Below the pieces are notes generated by a model. The model saw nothing but the letters and a program-made list of their open reading frames with translations, searched no databases and had not been told where the DNA came from. DNA of 64,000 nucleotides from Aphis gossypii (lineage: Eukaryota > Arthropoda > Insecta > Hemiptera > Aphididae): NCBI RefSeq assembly GCF_020184175.1, contig NW_026083125.1:1-64000 (forward strand), given 5' to 3'. A program made the position numbers and the translations under genes. Shown piece by piece: positions 1 to 12,999 of the stretch. Positions within the stretch are counted from its first letter, which is position 1, and each line of letters begins with the position of its first letter.

Positions 1-1097
1 AAAACTATGTACATCGGTTTTATGTTAGTAATTAATTTGGTCACTTACCTTTTTGGCCGCTTCAATCATTTTTTTTTTGAGCGTTTCATTTTTAATTAAC
101 AATATTGTATTGTTGTAACGAGTAATACATGAATGTCGAAATCCAATGTTTCAATAATATAAAAGAACGTATACCAAATATGAAATAATATCACATATCG
201 AACATAAAGATGAAAGAAATAATATTTATTGTAATATTTATTGTATCATGGAACATTATAAATTTATAACTAAAGACACTAATTTGATAACCCGTTAAAC
301 ATAAACCAATATACTTAAAGGAATAAACTATTTTTAGAAATATCGGAATGTTTGTTTACTTATTATATGATAACACTTTTACTTATAGCAAACAACACTA
401 TGTTTTCAAAACCTTAAAACTAAAAATATTTTTTCAAACAATAATAAGATTAATATTGGTAATAATACGGTAGATACGCATATTTAACATGGAAAATACT
501 ACATTATGTCATAGTTAATGGAAATAATACGTTCTGTTAAAATGTATTGGAAATAACACCTTTTGAGAAAACAAGATATATTAGATATATATTAGATGTT
601 TTTATGTATAGATGTGGCTTATAATTTTCTAGTAAATAGTAATCATGTAGTATGTACCTACTATAATAATAATTTTAAGTTTTATATTTACAACAGTAAA
701 GTTTAACTTGGTAAATGTTTATACAAACTAAAATACTCGTGCAATTTATGACTTATGAATATTGTTGCGTGCCAGTATCAGATTTGAATCCAAATGGTTA
801 ATTTGAATGAAAGTTAAACTTAATAACGAAATATGTCTTTATTGCATATAAATAAAATACATGTAACAAACAAAATAAGTGGCTGAGTGTCATGAAAGTG
901 CTCAGTTGTTGATAGCTTTGGTACATCTCCCGTTGCTGGTCTTCGGGCTCCCTTATGTATTGTGGTGCGTCTCTTGTTTACTTCGAGTTGCCGGCTTCTG
1001 GGTGAAATCAGGTGTCCTTGTAGTTGTTGTTGCGAATTCGGACACGAATTTGAGAATGTGCAATAACATCTCAAATGCATCATTAGTGTACTATAAT
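1..1097. other. A+T-rich stretch without recognisable gene
   Basis: I see no coding signal here. The open frames at 820-1223 on both strands are short, overlap each other, and have no family resemblance. The stretch just left of 1098 is flanking sequence of the repeat described next. Confidence 0.6.
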
Positions 1098-1225
1098 AAT
1101 TGGTGCGCTTACTATCCCAACACATGTCATGGTCATAGTAGCATCCGCATTACCCTTGACACGAGGCATGGTCATACTAACTTAGCCTTGATATCTCGTA
1201 GATATCTTTTAGATATCTCATAGCC
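1098..1225. repeat. Transposon terminal repeat, left copy (AATTGGTGCGC family)
   Basis: This block begins near AATTGGTGCGCTTACTATCC and ends in several GATATCT units followed by TAGCCCATAAC. It recurs inverted at 19137-19222 with only scattered differences. Its outer ~30 bp also recur inverted at 3893-3926. It probably forms the left terminus of the Mutator-like element whose gene lies at 1523-3639. No clear target duplication was found, so the element borders are inferred. Confidence 0.6.
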
Positions 1226-1522
1226 CATAACAATATTATGACTTGAAAAAAAAATTAATATAGTTTTTACCGAGTTAAGTTTATTTTATTTTATATCTTA
1301 ACTTAAATTTTAATTTATTTTAGTTAATTATTTTCATTAACTTGTTCACCTTTGCATAAAATATACCGGGATCCAACTCGTGCTGTTTTTAAAATTTGGG
1401 ACCCAACTCGAGTTTGTCCGACCATTTGGTTGTTCATTTTTAAATATGACGTTTATTTCTGAAAAAAAAAACATGGATTAAGATCAACTTTTAAGTTTAA
1501 ATGCGAAGTTTGTAATATTATT

Positions 1523-3639
1523 ATGTTTATTGAATCGGAAAAATCGAAACCGGAAACTCATTTACCAATTAACGAAGCCGCCGTTAGCGGATCAATATCA
1601 GCTGGAATTGGATTTACGCAACTGTCTGAATTGTGCGCGACAACGGATATTATATGTATGACGTCATTTATTTTTGTATTAGTTCAAGGATTTATTAACA
1701 AAAGAATTCACGATATAGCAGAAGCACAAATAAAAATCACCTGTGACGAAGAGCGTCGTTTAGCAATAGAAGCTGGAACAGTAGATGTTGACGGAATTCC
1801 TATGTGTACGGTTGTCGCAGATGGACAATGGTCCAAGCGAAGTTACAAAACTAAATATGACGCATTATCTGGAGTGGTAAGAAATTTAAATATATCGATT
1901 GTGTACATTTTAATATTACATTTTTAATTTCAGGAAACAATATTTGGTTATAGATCAAAAAAAAATTTGTTTGTGGGTATTAGAAATCGGTTTTGTGTAA
2001 TTTGAGAGAACAAAAAATAAAAAATTACAACCACCTGAATACACATGTTTTTTAAATTGGAAAAAGGGTGCTACAAGTATGGAAGCTGATGGTATTGGTG
2101 ATGGTTTTAATCAAAGTATACAAATGCATGGTCTAAAATACAATAAGCTAATAGGTAAGCTACTAAAATTGTTTAGGAGACGGAGATTCTAGTGTTACAA
2201 AAAGATTAGCTAAAATAATGCCTTATGGTCCTAGACTGCCTATAATAAAAATAGAATGTCGCAACCATTTATTGCGAAATTATGGAACAAAATTAGTAGC
2301 TCTGACGTTAAATACTAAGTATCCGATTTCGTTGAGAAAACATATAAAATCAAAAATATTACGATTTAGATTTTCAATAACTAAGGCAATTGAATATCGT
2401 AATAGCTTACATGGTCAAACAGACAACCAAAAATCAGTAGGCAAGTTAATTATTATAATTATTATTATTTTTTTTTTTTTTTTGATAAGATTATAAATTA
2501 ACATTATTATTGTGTTATAACATTACATACATTATTATTTAAGGATTACGACAAGATATAAATAACAGTTTTCGACGCATTTTGGGTGCCCATGATCGAT
2601 GTGAATCATACTTTTGTAAGAGTCCACAAACAAATGAAAAAAATATGATTGAAGACGCCGAAAGATCAGGGCTTGTGAGCGAAGTATCCCAAATAATATC
2701 TCGTTTAGTAGCGAATGTTGATAGTTTACTGATGAATGTTTACATCAACGTGTGTGAACAATTCAATAGTGTAATTAATAAATATTTAGCGGGTACACGA
2801 ATAAATTAATCTCAAAGAAATTCATATAATGCTCGAGTTGAAGCTGCGGTTATATCATGCAACTCAGGTGGAAAGTTTCTTCGGTTAATGACATAATTCC
2901 AGGTGAATAGCATATTAGTTAGGCATTTTCATATATTATTATTCTAAACAAATAGTTATACCTAATATTCATGTAATATAATGATAATGATTTTATTATT
3001 AATTACACTTATTAATTTACTAAAACTGATGATATGTATTATATTATTATGTACTAGTACATGCTGGTACTATTATAAACATATAATGTGTACCAAGTAT
3101 AATATTATAATAGGTATACATTGTTATAATACGTATATGATTTATACGAATCATTTACACAAAATGTACATTTTTTCTTCAGGAGAAATAGGAAAAAAAT
3201 GCTTGCTTCTAGTGAAAAGAAAAGATGTCGGCCAAAATCAAAAAAACTTCTTTTTACCAGAAATTCGGAAAAAAGGGGTTATAATGGCCCGGATAAAGAT
3301 TATGGTTTAGCTGAACCAATGCCAGAAGATGGTATTTCAAAAGAAGTATTAGAAAAAACAAAAATAGATTTCATAAGTTCATTACAGTTGAACATTGAAG
3401 AACGATCGGCCATCGAAGAAAAAACAAGAGACCAGGCCAATTCTCAAATTGGGCATGTTGAACGTCGAAATCGGCTTACAGCTTTGAATTTTGTTCGCGT
3501 GTGTAAACTTCGACCAACAACATTATGCAAAAATACGGTTTATGACATTATATATAGGAAGTTTTCTTCAAACGCGACTAATTGTGGTAAAGATACCGAA
3601 CCAGATGTTATCGTTAAATATCGATATAATATAAAATAA
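1523..3639 (+). pseudogene. Mutator-like transposase with YqaJ-type C-terminal region, decayed
   Basis: I recognise the insect 'Mutator-like transposase domain' family, a DNA transposase acting on its own element ends. Five exon-like blocks lie in order, about 1523-1876, 1934-2155, 2176-2440, 2544-2900 and 3182-3639, mostly with GT/AG borders. Motifs include VVADGQWSKRSY in the first block, SMEADGIGDGF in the second, GDGDSSVTKRLA then KIECRNHLLRNYG in the third, and RRNRLTALNFVRVCKLRPTT in the last, which resembles the start of a YqaJ exonuclease-like domain. In-frame stops occur around 2004, 2808 and 2894, and the YqaJ part is truncated, so it is not functional. The family assignment is from memory of similar proteins. 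Confidence 0.75.
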
Positions 3640-3892
3640 TTATGTTCAACTAATAACTAGATAGATTATAATTTGTCAATATAATTATTCAATAAATAAT
3701 TTAAAAAAAATTAATGCATATTAATGCTATCTGTGTTCTGTAATTATTTTTATCATATCTTGAATAGGCTTCAATAGGACATAAGTTTATATATTATAAT
3801 CAATCAATAAGTAAATAAATTATCTGTGATAGATGTATTTATACTAATAAATTAAAATATATACAAAATTTGGCTTTATAGTTTCTATAAAC
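3640..3892. other. A+T-rich 3' flank of the Mutator-like pseudogene
   Basis: No gene is visible. It probably represents the 3' subterminal part of the Mutator-like element, between the last coding block and the candidate right terminal repeat. Confidence 0.4.
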
Positions 3893-3926
3893 AATGTGTT
3901 GGCTACGTGCGCACCAATTAGGGCTA
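3893..3926. repeat. Candidate right terminal inverted repeat of the 1.1-3.9 kb element
   Basis: Read on the minus strand it begins AATTGGTGCGCACGTAGCC and continues into CAACACATTGT, matching the left repeat at 1098 with one short gap. This would make an element of about 2.8 kb. The outer bases show no convincing target duplication, so the border is tentative. Confidence 0.5.
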
Positions 3927-5005
3927 ACGCCGGAAGCCTAACTCCTCCGGGCGATTCCTCAACGGACATAAGTCAATTCGGTACTAGAATTAGAATTGAA
4001 TACAATTAATATTTAATGTGGGTGTATATTATTGTAACAATATATATATTTAAAGGGGAACAAAACATTAGACCACTCCGAAGCTGGTAAGTCTGGTCCT
4101 TGTCTTGTCCGCGGGCTGATCTGTTTGTGTGTAGCTGATCTGCTCGTGTGATGAGGTATACAAAGACCCTTTTATTTTGTAACGTGACACTACACAGTAC
4201 ACATGGTTTGTGTACAACAACACTAAGATCTCTTGGAGCACAGAAAAATAACGACGTTCATGAAGCCAGCCAAAACGAATAATAAAACAGTTAGAAGAGA
4301 AGCGACGTCGGACGGACGCAACAGTCGGCCCGGCGGCCCTGGTAGTCTGACCAACAACCAACAGTGCCGGCATATCACGCGTTACAGTGACGCGTAATGT
4401 ATTATGTTTTAAAACACTGATGGTGCTCAAACACAATATATATAATTAAGGATTTAAGTCAATTATTATTTAAATTGTTATAAGTTCTCGAATTATGTAA
4501 TTAAGTTATGCATTAATTACGTAGTTGGTTAATTTATTCAACTGACTTTTATTTATTCGTATGTACCTAAGGCATTTTTCGTCACCTATATTGATTTAAA
4601 TTTTATATTTTATTTGTATGTCAACATTGATACAAATAATTTTATAGTATGATTTTCTTCAAGCTCAAAAAAGAATTATTCAAATTATAAAAGTGTTATG
4701 TGAGTTATAAAATATGATGTACAGAGTAATACAAATATACGAAATATAAAATTCGATATCGGTTCTATGAAAAAAATAAGGCAAAATATTATATTATTCT
4801 GTCACCAATATTTAATTGTTTTTGTATTGTGTATAATAATTATTTATAGACAGCGAGCGGCCCAGTGCGATATGAAAACCAGTTTTGACCCATGGTGCGG
4901 TATGGCTGCAATAGTGCGCGGGGTGGTGGTATGAACATTGTTTTCGAATGAGGCCGCTTACTAAGCAGAGCAACACATGATGACTGTAAATTTCTAAATT
5001 TCTTA
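3927..5005. other. Intergenic A+T-rich sequence
   Basis: The open frames at 4068-4436 and 4812-5031 show no domain or family signal and are probably chance. A somewhat more GC-rich patch occurs at 4260-4400 and another at 4855-4990, with no recognisable content. Confidence 0.5.
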
Positions 5006-5252
5006 CCAAAACATGCTTTCATACTTCCCATTTTCCTCAGCTCTTGTTAGTCGTAGAAACATGATATTTTCACCAAATCAATTCTGAGAAGTTCTTCTAG
5101 ATGACTATGTTTCGGTTTTTGAAAAAGATTAAAAATCTGGAACGCAGTCACCTAGAAAAACTTTTCAGGATTATTTTGGTGAAAAATCATGTTTCTACGA
5201 CTAATGAGAGCTGAGGAAAATGGGAAGTACGAAAGCATGTTCTTACGGTCGA
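5006..5252. repeat. Palindromic MITE / foldback repeat
   Basis: The two halves are inverted copies. The left arm runs from ACATGCTTTCATACTTCCCA through CTAGATGACTATG. The right arm, read on the minus strand, repeats the same order with a few mismatches (ACATGCTTTCGTACTTCCCA, then CATTAGTCGTAGAAACATGA). The whole could fold into one long hairpin of about 110 bp per arm. It has no coding capacity. Confidence 0.75.
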
Positions 5253-5637
5253 ATTTCGGGTACCAGAACGGCCTCTTAAGAGTTGCGGAATATTAGTTAC
5301 GATATATTTTTATTATACATATAGTAGGTATTTATAACATTATTTTTATGAAATAGATTTTCTTATATAAGTCACGGATTTACATTTTGGATAGGTTCAT
5401 TTTATATTTGTAATACATTGTTATATCTTACTTAGTTATGGCTCCAAGAAGAAATAGGCTTAGTGGTGCTGAATACAAAAAAAAATAGATAAGCTCAAAA
5501 AATTTAACTTGAATAAAGTTGTTCAAAAAACTATTATAATTGACACAATGTTCATAGTAAGTATTTTATTTATATTGACTGTAAAGTAAACTAATAATAG
5601 TATGAAATTTATATAAATACTTCTTCTTTCTGGGCTT
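5253..5637. other. No gene seen
   Basis: A+T-rich spacer between the palindromic MITE and the LINE tail; nothing recognisable. Confidence 0.5.
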
Positions 5638-6047
5638 TTACATGCCTTTAAGGCCCATTGCCGCAACAACATATTGTTTCCATTCTTCTCTATCATTTGC
5701 ACATTATTTTGCGTTTCTTACGTTCAGGAGTTGCAAGTCTTCCTTTACTCTATCCACCCATCCTTGTCTGGGGCATCCTTGAGGCCTCTTAGTGTCGGGT
5801 TTCCATTTAGTTATTGATCCAATCATTCCCTTTGATCTCCATACCCTGGGCCTCTGTCCCACCCAACTTATCCTCGTACTCTTCAAGGACCCAACAATTG
5901 TAGGTTCCTTGTATAGATTATCCAATTCCCTGTTGCCTCTCACCTCATACTCTCCATCGTTATTTCTCTTTGGACTGAAGATTTTCCTTAATATCTTTCT
6001 TTCGAAGACTCCTAACTTTCTTTCGTCCGATTTTGTCGTGGCCTGTG
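5638..6047 (-). pseudogene. 3' end of a non-LTR retrotransposon (LINE) ORF2
   Basis: The minus-strand frame gives the C-terminal tail that follows the reverse transcriptase in many insect LINEs. Visible are ATTKSDERKLGVFERKILRK, then RELDNLYKE, KSTRISWVGQ, DTKRPQGCPRQGWVDRVKED and, after one in-frame stop near 5702, DREEWKQYVVAAMGLKGM. The catalytic RT and endonuclease domains are absent, as expected of a 5'-truncated insertion. The frame stops making sense upstream of ATTKSDE, where mariner-like sequence begins. It forms the oldest layer of the nested stack here. Confidence 0.8.
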
Positions 6048-6049
6048 TA

Positions 6050-6113
6050 CAAGGTCTGTTCAAAAAGTTCCCGAATTTCAAAATTTTTTATTTATGTTGC
6101 TTACCTACAAGCT
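6050..6113. mobile_element. mariner-like element, left scrap
   Basis: The start GGTCTGTTCAAAAAGTTCCC resembles the terminal inverted repeat of a Tc1/mariner group. Removing the MULE and one copy of its 8-bp duplication rejoins this sequence to 16431 onward, where transposase-like residues occur. Only the two scraps remain. Confidence 0.5.
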
Positions 6114-6121
6114 ATTGAGAC

Positions 6122-6236
6122 GGGAGATGGACAATCAACCGACAATCATTCGACCGACAACCAAAATACCGACAAGACAATTAACCGACAGGGTCAATCG
6201 ACCGAAAACCAAAATACCGACAATAATATAATATGG
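6122..6236. repeat. MULE left terminal inverted repeat
   Basis: It contains about six degenerate copies of ACCGACAA spaced by TC-rich or CAAAA linkers, and ends in CAATAATATAATATG. The same tail occurs, inverted, at the inner edge of the right repeat. Iterated motifs of this kind are candidate transposase-binding sites. Confidence 0.8.
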
Positions 6237-6257
6237 GCTGCATCTTAGTTGTGGTCA

Positions 6258-6297
6258 TTGAACTTATGATAACATAATATCATATAGTTCAATGGTT
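6258..6297. other. Imperfect hairpin inside the MULE left flank
   Basis: CATTGAACTTATGATA is followed, after a short loop, by its near-perfect inverse complement TATCATATAGTTCAATG (one bulged base). No function is known. Confidence 0.5.
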
Positions 6298-6669
6298 GTG
6301 GTCAAGACGATTTTTTGTGAGATAAAGAGATATAAAAGTTTCGGTCACGCTAACTTAAGGTATTATCTAAGTGACAGCATTATTATACCCAAATTCCAGG
6401 CGGAATTGTTATTAGGTATACGATAAAAAATTTTTTCAATATAATAATTTTTTGAAAATGAATTGTTCAACAACCATTTATGTTAATGAGATTTCGCTCG
6501 AGAAAGATAATTTTCTAGAGCAACAACACACTATTATGAAGAAGGTGAAATTAATCAACTTGAATATCTGAAGTCCATTTCTTTCAAATGTGTACCTATA
6601 AAATTTAAAACAATTGTAATTTTTATTATTAAACAGTATTATACAATACTATATTATATTTTGATACAA

Positions 6670-7693
6670 CACTGAAAAAAATAACACTGTAACATTGATA
6701 AAAATCATAGGTGAATTAACAAAATAGTGGTTAGTATACTTCCAACAATATAGTTGTCAAAATGAAACCAACAAAATTGTTAATGAAGATATAACAATAA
6801 TATTGTAGAATCCCAGTTAAAAAATTATTAAATTATATGTTGACTTTATCAAATAACAATCTATTGTATTATCAAATTGACAATAAAACTATTAAAATGA
6901 TAAATTTGGTGTTAACTCAACAACTACTTATTTGTGAAAATATACAATTTATTTGTCAAATTTATAAGTTGATAAATAGCTTTATTAACATAAAAAGTAT
7001 AGTTTGTTAAGTAAATAAAATTATTTTTTAATTTATAAAACCATATATTGACACAATGACCATTTATTTTTCAATTAAAAAAAAAAGTTTGTCAAATAAA
7101 TAAACAAATGTTTTGAATTGACATGTTTAATTTGGGTATGGTTATTTTTTATGTTTATAAAAAAACTTTACAAGTAAGTCACCTCTTAAATATATTATTT
7201 AGTCATGGAGCTGTCCACCCATACCAGCGGCCATACCTAAATTACAATTAATCCTTGTATATTTTTCAAGTATTTAATTCTAGATTATTCAAATAATCAA
7301 TTAAAATACAACTGAACAAAACTAAACTTATTAAATTCATGAACATCATGAAAAAATATAATATTAATTCCATTTTTTTTTTTTTTTGTGATGTTAAAAG
7401 GTTAGATTAGGTATAGAGATAAACCAATAATAAATATAATTAACTTATATTGTGACATCTTTATATTTTCTAATAACAATAGTCATAATAGTAATCATAA
7501 AAATAAATATTGTTCAGTTTCACAAACTCCGACTTGGATTGGTTATAATGAAGAATATAAAATTAAAAAAAAAAGTTTTGAAAATTATACAAAGAAAACT
7601 TGTAAAATTGTTATAATTATATCATAATAGATATAGATAAAATGTTTATACAGAATACTATTTAAAATATATTGTTTTAAATTGCTAACTTAA
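6670..7693. repeat. CACTA-like element, left subterminal region
   Basis: This gene-free kilobase holds many short motifs of the TTGTCAA / TTGATAA / TTATCAA type in both orientations (for example 6746, 6842, 6858, 6955, 6971 and 7086). It also has a T homopolymer near 7373-7386. A matching motif-rich block lies at the other end of the element. Confidence 0.5.
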
Positions 7694-10315
7694 CTAATTA
7701 TTTAACTCACATATTATTTTAGAAACTTGAGGGAACACAGTATCATAAGGAGTTTCCAACTTATACAACATTTTTTGCAAAAAATGCCAAACCATAGTAC
7801 ACTTTAATGGATATTTCAAATGAAATAAGTGAATAATTTTAAAACAAATATCAACTGCTCTAACAACTGAGTAAACTTTAAATTTAGCATAATCAAAAAA
7901 AACTAAAATTTCTTTAGGTTTAAGAATAGTACCCACTACCATAACAAATGGCTGTATGGGATCTCCTTTTTCTCTCAACGCACTGATTGTTTCTTCAATT
8001 TCTTCACGGTATGAGCAAAAATTATAAAAGATGTTTGAGAATCCTTGATAGAATATTTTATGAGTGAACGTTTATTATTTTCTTTCTTCATTATTTTGGA
8101 TGTTGGAACCAGGACTGAATGAATAAGATAGAAAATACAAGCATTACGTCCATCTGCAAAAAACATTGATTGTATCAGAAAAAGTAAAACTATACTATGT
8201 AATTTATTTATTATAAAATATTCATTAGTACAAAAACTATAAATGTTTATGAAAATATCTTATGTTATTATATTGCTTGGCATTATTTTAAGATACATTA
8301 CATTTTATCAGGTTCATATACTCATTTTCATCAATTTCAGTATTTTCCATTTCGGTTAATACTTTTTGTGCAGCCGGGTCTTTGACTTTTACTTTAATTA
8401 AGCTTAATAATTTGTCAAATATTTTATCATAGTTTGTCAACATGTTTTCACATTGAGAGAACTTAAACTTGAAATCTATATCAATCTAATAACAAAAATA
8501 TACAATATGCCTAAATATAAAACTCAGATCTAAATAAATAAATTTTAATGAATGAATATTATGTACTAGTTTGTAACCAAGTGGAAATTTATAATTTGGC
8601 CAAGTATCGATGATTGATTTTGTATTTTCACATGTCTTAATATGGTTTAATCTATATTTTACTGTAGCTTTCCAATGTATTTCCAAATCAGGCCAAGCGC
8701 ATGTGTTGTGTCTCATTGAAGACAGATGATCATCTATATCAGTTTCACTTTCTGTAAAATAAAATAATGAAAAGCTAATTCAATAACAATTTAATTTTCT
8801 TTATTTTCAGAACATAAAGTGAATCATTGTTTTTACCAAAATTTGATTCTTGTTCACTATTTGTCAAAATTTTAGTATTATCATTATTTTTGGATTTTTG
8901 AAGTAATCCGCCTTTTTTTAATGTCCGTAGTGAGTTGTAGTACTTAGCGTATAGTTTCCCTTTGGGTGAAGTATTAGTTGTACCTCTTACAAAATATATT
9001 TCCTGAAAAAAAAAAATTAACATTAAAAATATAAATTAATTTAAAGTTAAATTATCAACTTTGTTAATAATTTATGATTGCACTAATTGTAGGTACTCTA
9101 GAAATAATTTGTATTAATACCATAATAATGCTTTAAAATATTTTAATACCAACACAAATGGATCAATTCTTCAAAAGAATAAAAAAAAATTAAAGAGTTC
9201 TTTGGGTAATTGTACAATATATTTTAATAAGCAGTACTAGTTAGTGGTATATTACCTTAATTTCAGTAGGAAATGCATTAATTATCTGCAAAGAAATATT
9301 TTGTGCCACTTTTATGGACATTGGCTTTTCATGTCTCACCATATATGCAATTATAATTTCAACCAAAATATTCCTACATGTATCATTGAGTTTTCCGTGA
9401 TTTTTGAAATAATCAACAATTAATTTACCTAAACAATTATTAATTTGTTATTATAAAAACATTATCATATTAGCTAGAACTATAGTTTGTATATCATATA
9501 ACTTATAAAATTAAATATAGAGTTTACCCATAGGTACATTGGATACACACAAAAAAATAGTAATAAATATCTAATACATATACAGAGGGTAACAAAACTA
9601 TTTAAAGTGTACAGAACTAATGTAAGACATATTTTTTCTGTAATTTAAATAATTTTTAGTTAAATTATAAGTTAATAAAATATTAGAATATTAGTTAAAT
9701 AGTTCTGTTACACTCTATAGTCTATAATATTATATCAAATTGTTTTATCATTTTTACCTTGGGAACAGTCATTGAACACGCTTACTAAATGAATTAATGG
9801 TTTTTCATTTTCAATCAAACTAACAGGAATGTTATTTTTTGTAATTTGATGTTCACTCGTATTTGTATTGTCAACATTGAATGTACTTTGCCAAGATTTC
9901 AAACAGTTCCAAAATTTTATTTGTATCCCATATGGAAATGAGGTTAAAAGTTTTTCTGACTGTGACTTGTCCATAGACTTAAGTATGCTTATATCAATTA
10001 CTTCTTCTGTAATATCAAATCAAGATAAAAATAATTGTTCATGCACAGAAGCTATGGTTCATGTTTTAAAATTAATGATATCAATGGTGATAAATCAAAC
10101 TCCATAAAATACATTTTTTTATGAAATAAACTTTTAAAATTTGGGTATATTTACTCAAACATGTATCAACTATATCACTTAAATCCCAACTTATTAGTAG
10201 TTTTTTTTATATCAGATGAATCTTCTTCTGACAAACTTAGTTGGAAATTTGATATTTCATTGTGGCTGAGATTGTCGCTTTGAACATTCATAGTAGGAAA
10301 TGTTGTCTGAGACAT
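7694..10315 (-). CDS. CACTA-like element second protein (SAM-like N-terminus), multi-exon, probably decayed
   Basis: This is the accessory gene that accompanies the larger C2H2 transposase in this transposon family; its biochemical role is unknown. Exon-like blocks run downward: from the Met at 10315 (MSQTTFPTMNVQSD), about 10010-9760 (VIDISILKSMDKSQSEKLL then PYGIQIKFWNCLKSW, resembling the end of a SAM domain), 9427-9257 (KLIVDYFKNHGKLND), 9003-8840 (GKLYAKYYNSLRTLKKGG), 8755-8490 (NTCAWPDLEIHWKATVKYRL), 8480-8290, and 8150-7694 (DGRNACIFYLIHSVLVPTSK, later VVGTILKPKEILVFFDYAKF). Most block edges have usable GT/AG sites. A frame change near 7980-8020 suggests decay or a homopolymer error. 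The family is recalled from animal genomes and carries no formal name. Confidence 0.55.
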
Positions 10316-10559
10316 AGCTATGTTATTACTTATTATTATTTTGAGAAAAATGAATGTTGTTTGGAAATAGATATTCGCAATCTTGATGAAAAGAGCTAAA
10401 GTCGTTAATATTTTGCATTTTTGCACTTAACTACCTAAATAAAACACTTACAATTTATGTTATGAACAAAATATAGACACATATATAATATACAATTTGG
10501 TATTTACACTTAGTTTGTTTTTTAAGAAAGGTACTAAAATATTCTTTTACAGTAATCAA

Positions 10560-12999
10560 TTATAAATATTCTTTTGCCCTAATAAATGACTGCCCATTAG
10601 CAAGCTGAGAAATATTTATTGGAAAACTATGAAAATATGTTATATCATTGAAATTTTGCATTGATATAATTTTGCTACAATCCACAATATAGGACTCATA
10701 ATGAGGATGAAAATATTCAACTTTTATTTGTTGTGTTAAGAGTTTAACGTCTTTTTCTTCATTGTAAATAATAAAAATTTCAACAATTTCATGTTAACAC
10801 ATACCATCATTAACAAAATCAGTTAAAAAATAACCCCCTTTATATGATGTACCTTTATAATCAACTTCTCTATAACTAGTGAACTGAGAGTCTAATATAT
10901 TTAATGAATTACAAATAAAGGCACTATATTGGCTTAAAACTATATCTTTTTCTTTTAACACAATTGTGGGTATAGGTTGTTGAATGAGTGAGTATGCAAA
11001 TTTTAATTGAAACTTTTTTGCTAATGTTAAAGTTATGTGTTTTCTAGAAGTTGTTGCATGAGCATACAGTTTTAATTCTTTGTGTTTTGCTTCAAAACGA
11101 AAGCACCAATAGTGACGAGGTGGACCAGAATATTTTATAATTGAAGGGTAGTGAATTAATAAATGATGTTTTGGTTTAAGATTATCTCCGAAGAGTAAAA
11201 CATAATTAGTGTTATGTTGTTTTATAAGCTGTTGTAGTAAAATTATTTTTTCTTCTATAAATTTAAATGATAGTAATAAATCTATAATTTGAACTAAAAC
11301 TAAAACAAATGCCCAAATTTCATCATTTTCTGGTATTAGTTCTCCAATTATTATTGGAAAAAAAAAACAAACGACATCATTTCCCTAGCAGACATTTTAA
11401 GATGGAATTTATCTAGATGTTTTTTTTTAATAGGAGGGCTAATATTTCCTACTTCAATTGTTCCATACTCAAAATTAGATTTGCGGTGATTTAATGTTTC
11501 TAAAGAAAAAAGTTTCAAATACTCTGTATAATATTTAATAACATGGCATAAATCATAATGGCAAACACCCTCAAACATATCATGCATAACATCAACGAAA
11601 TAGTTACTAGTGACATGAAATGAAGGTATTTTGTTTAAGAGAGATTCTTTATAAACGCCTGTTAATGAAAAATTATCAATTATTATATCTGTGTTAAAAT
11701 TATTTCTGTTTCTTAATAACTCAAAGTTTTCTATGCTCATATTATGTGACTCGTTTTTATGTACTTTACAGAAACGACAAAAAAAAAATTAGCTGAAAAT
11801 GACTTGGAAAATTCTAGAAAGCTGTTTATACTTAAATTATCACTCAAAATAATGGCTAAAATAAAATGAACATGTATATTGCCTTTAGATGTTGAAATTG
11901 ACAAACCTTCTCGTTCTAGAAATATAATTTCATCTATTAATTGGTTAAAACAGACATCATTTCCAAAGTCTTTCACATCCTTAGATTTTAGTAACCCAGC
12001 TAAAAATATGTTAGAAAGTTTAGAAGAGTTCTCTAGTACAGGAAAACTATAATATAAAGCTGATATCATTTGAATGGTGGCATGAGATCCTAATGGATTA
12101 TTAATCTCAACATCATCAATATATAAAAAGAAAGGTATAACAGTCTTGTTTTGAAAGTTCAATACTTTTTGTTTCCATAATTTTCCTTGAATAAAATGTG
12201 ATAAGACATTATTTGGTTTATTTAACTCGTTAATTTTGTTTAAAGTTTTTAGAAGGTTATCATCATATTCAAAGTATCTTCTGAATTGAAATTGCAGTGG
12301 TGAGAGTATACCTTTTGTTATTTGTTCATCATATACAACATCACCTGATTGTCTGGTTATACCAATTTCATTATTAATGATAAATTGTTGGATATTTGTA
12401 GCAAAATTATTTTCAATGAGCCATTTATTCAATAGATACTCAGAGTTTCAAAATTTAAAAGGATCGGAAATAACTGATGTTACATTATTAAATTCTAACA
12501 ACATTGGATCTTTAATATGTGTTTTAACAATATTATCTAAAATAGTAGAAATAGGTTTAATTATGTTTTCTGCAATACTTTTTTGAATATTTAATATATC
12601 TCGAAGAGTAAAATTATTATTGTTATGCAAACTTAAAGTAAATTCAACAGCAGACTAATATACTAAATAAGATGCTGCGTTCAAGTCAAAAGGTATTGGT
12701 GAATTGTTAGGTTGAAAAGTGTCACAAAGTAATTCATCATCAGCAGAAATATTATCAGTAGGTAAATAAGTGGCTGAATTTAAAATATTTGTTGACGTTT
12801 CGATTTCATTTAAAGGCAAATTGATTAAGTGCTTAGTATTAACATGTTTTTTAAAACTATTTAAGTTTTGAAATGACTGACTACAACTATCTTCAATGCA
12901 TTTATAAGAACTATATGCATGAAGAGAATGGAAAATTCTAAAATGAATTATTAACGACTTTAGATTTTCTAAATTGTGTTTACATACAAAACACTTCAT
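10560..12999 (-). pseudogene. CACTA-like transposase with N-terminal C2H2 zinc fingers
   Basis: The protein starts MKCFVCKHNLENLKSLIIHF. C2H2-like pairs (CFVCKHN...HFRIFH and CIEDSCSQSF...HVNTKH) occupy roughly residues 3-60. The middle contains FFLYIDDVEINNPLGSHA and NPLGSHATIQMISALYYSF, followed by a Cys pair motif (CRFC type) and VDVMHDMFEGVCHYDL. After another break it reads LKPKHHLLIHYPSIIKYSG and RFEAKHKELK, typical of TNP2-like/CACTA transposases in animals. It is interrupted by in-frame stops at about 12655, 12450 and 10794, and by frame changes at A runs near 11350 and 11780. The two homopolymer frame changes could be sequencing errors. The upstream gene of the element lies 3' of it on the same strand. 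Confidence 0.7.

Noticed and set aside
820..1223. Open frames of 101 and 114 codons on opposite strands
   Set aside because: They overlap antisense, match no family, and the second runs into the transposon terminal repeat.
4068..4436. 122-codon minus-strand frame
   Set aside because: Arg/Thr-rich composition without domain or splice evidence.
10175..10426. Upstream Met of the CACTA partner gene frame (MQKCKILTTLALF...)
   Set aside because: The N-terminal part looks like non-coding A+T-rich sequence; the internal Met at 10315 is a more plausible start.
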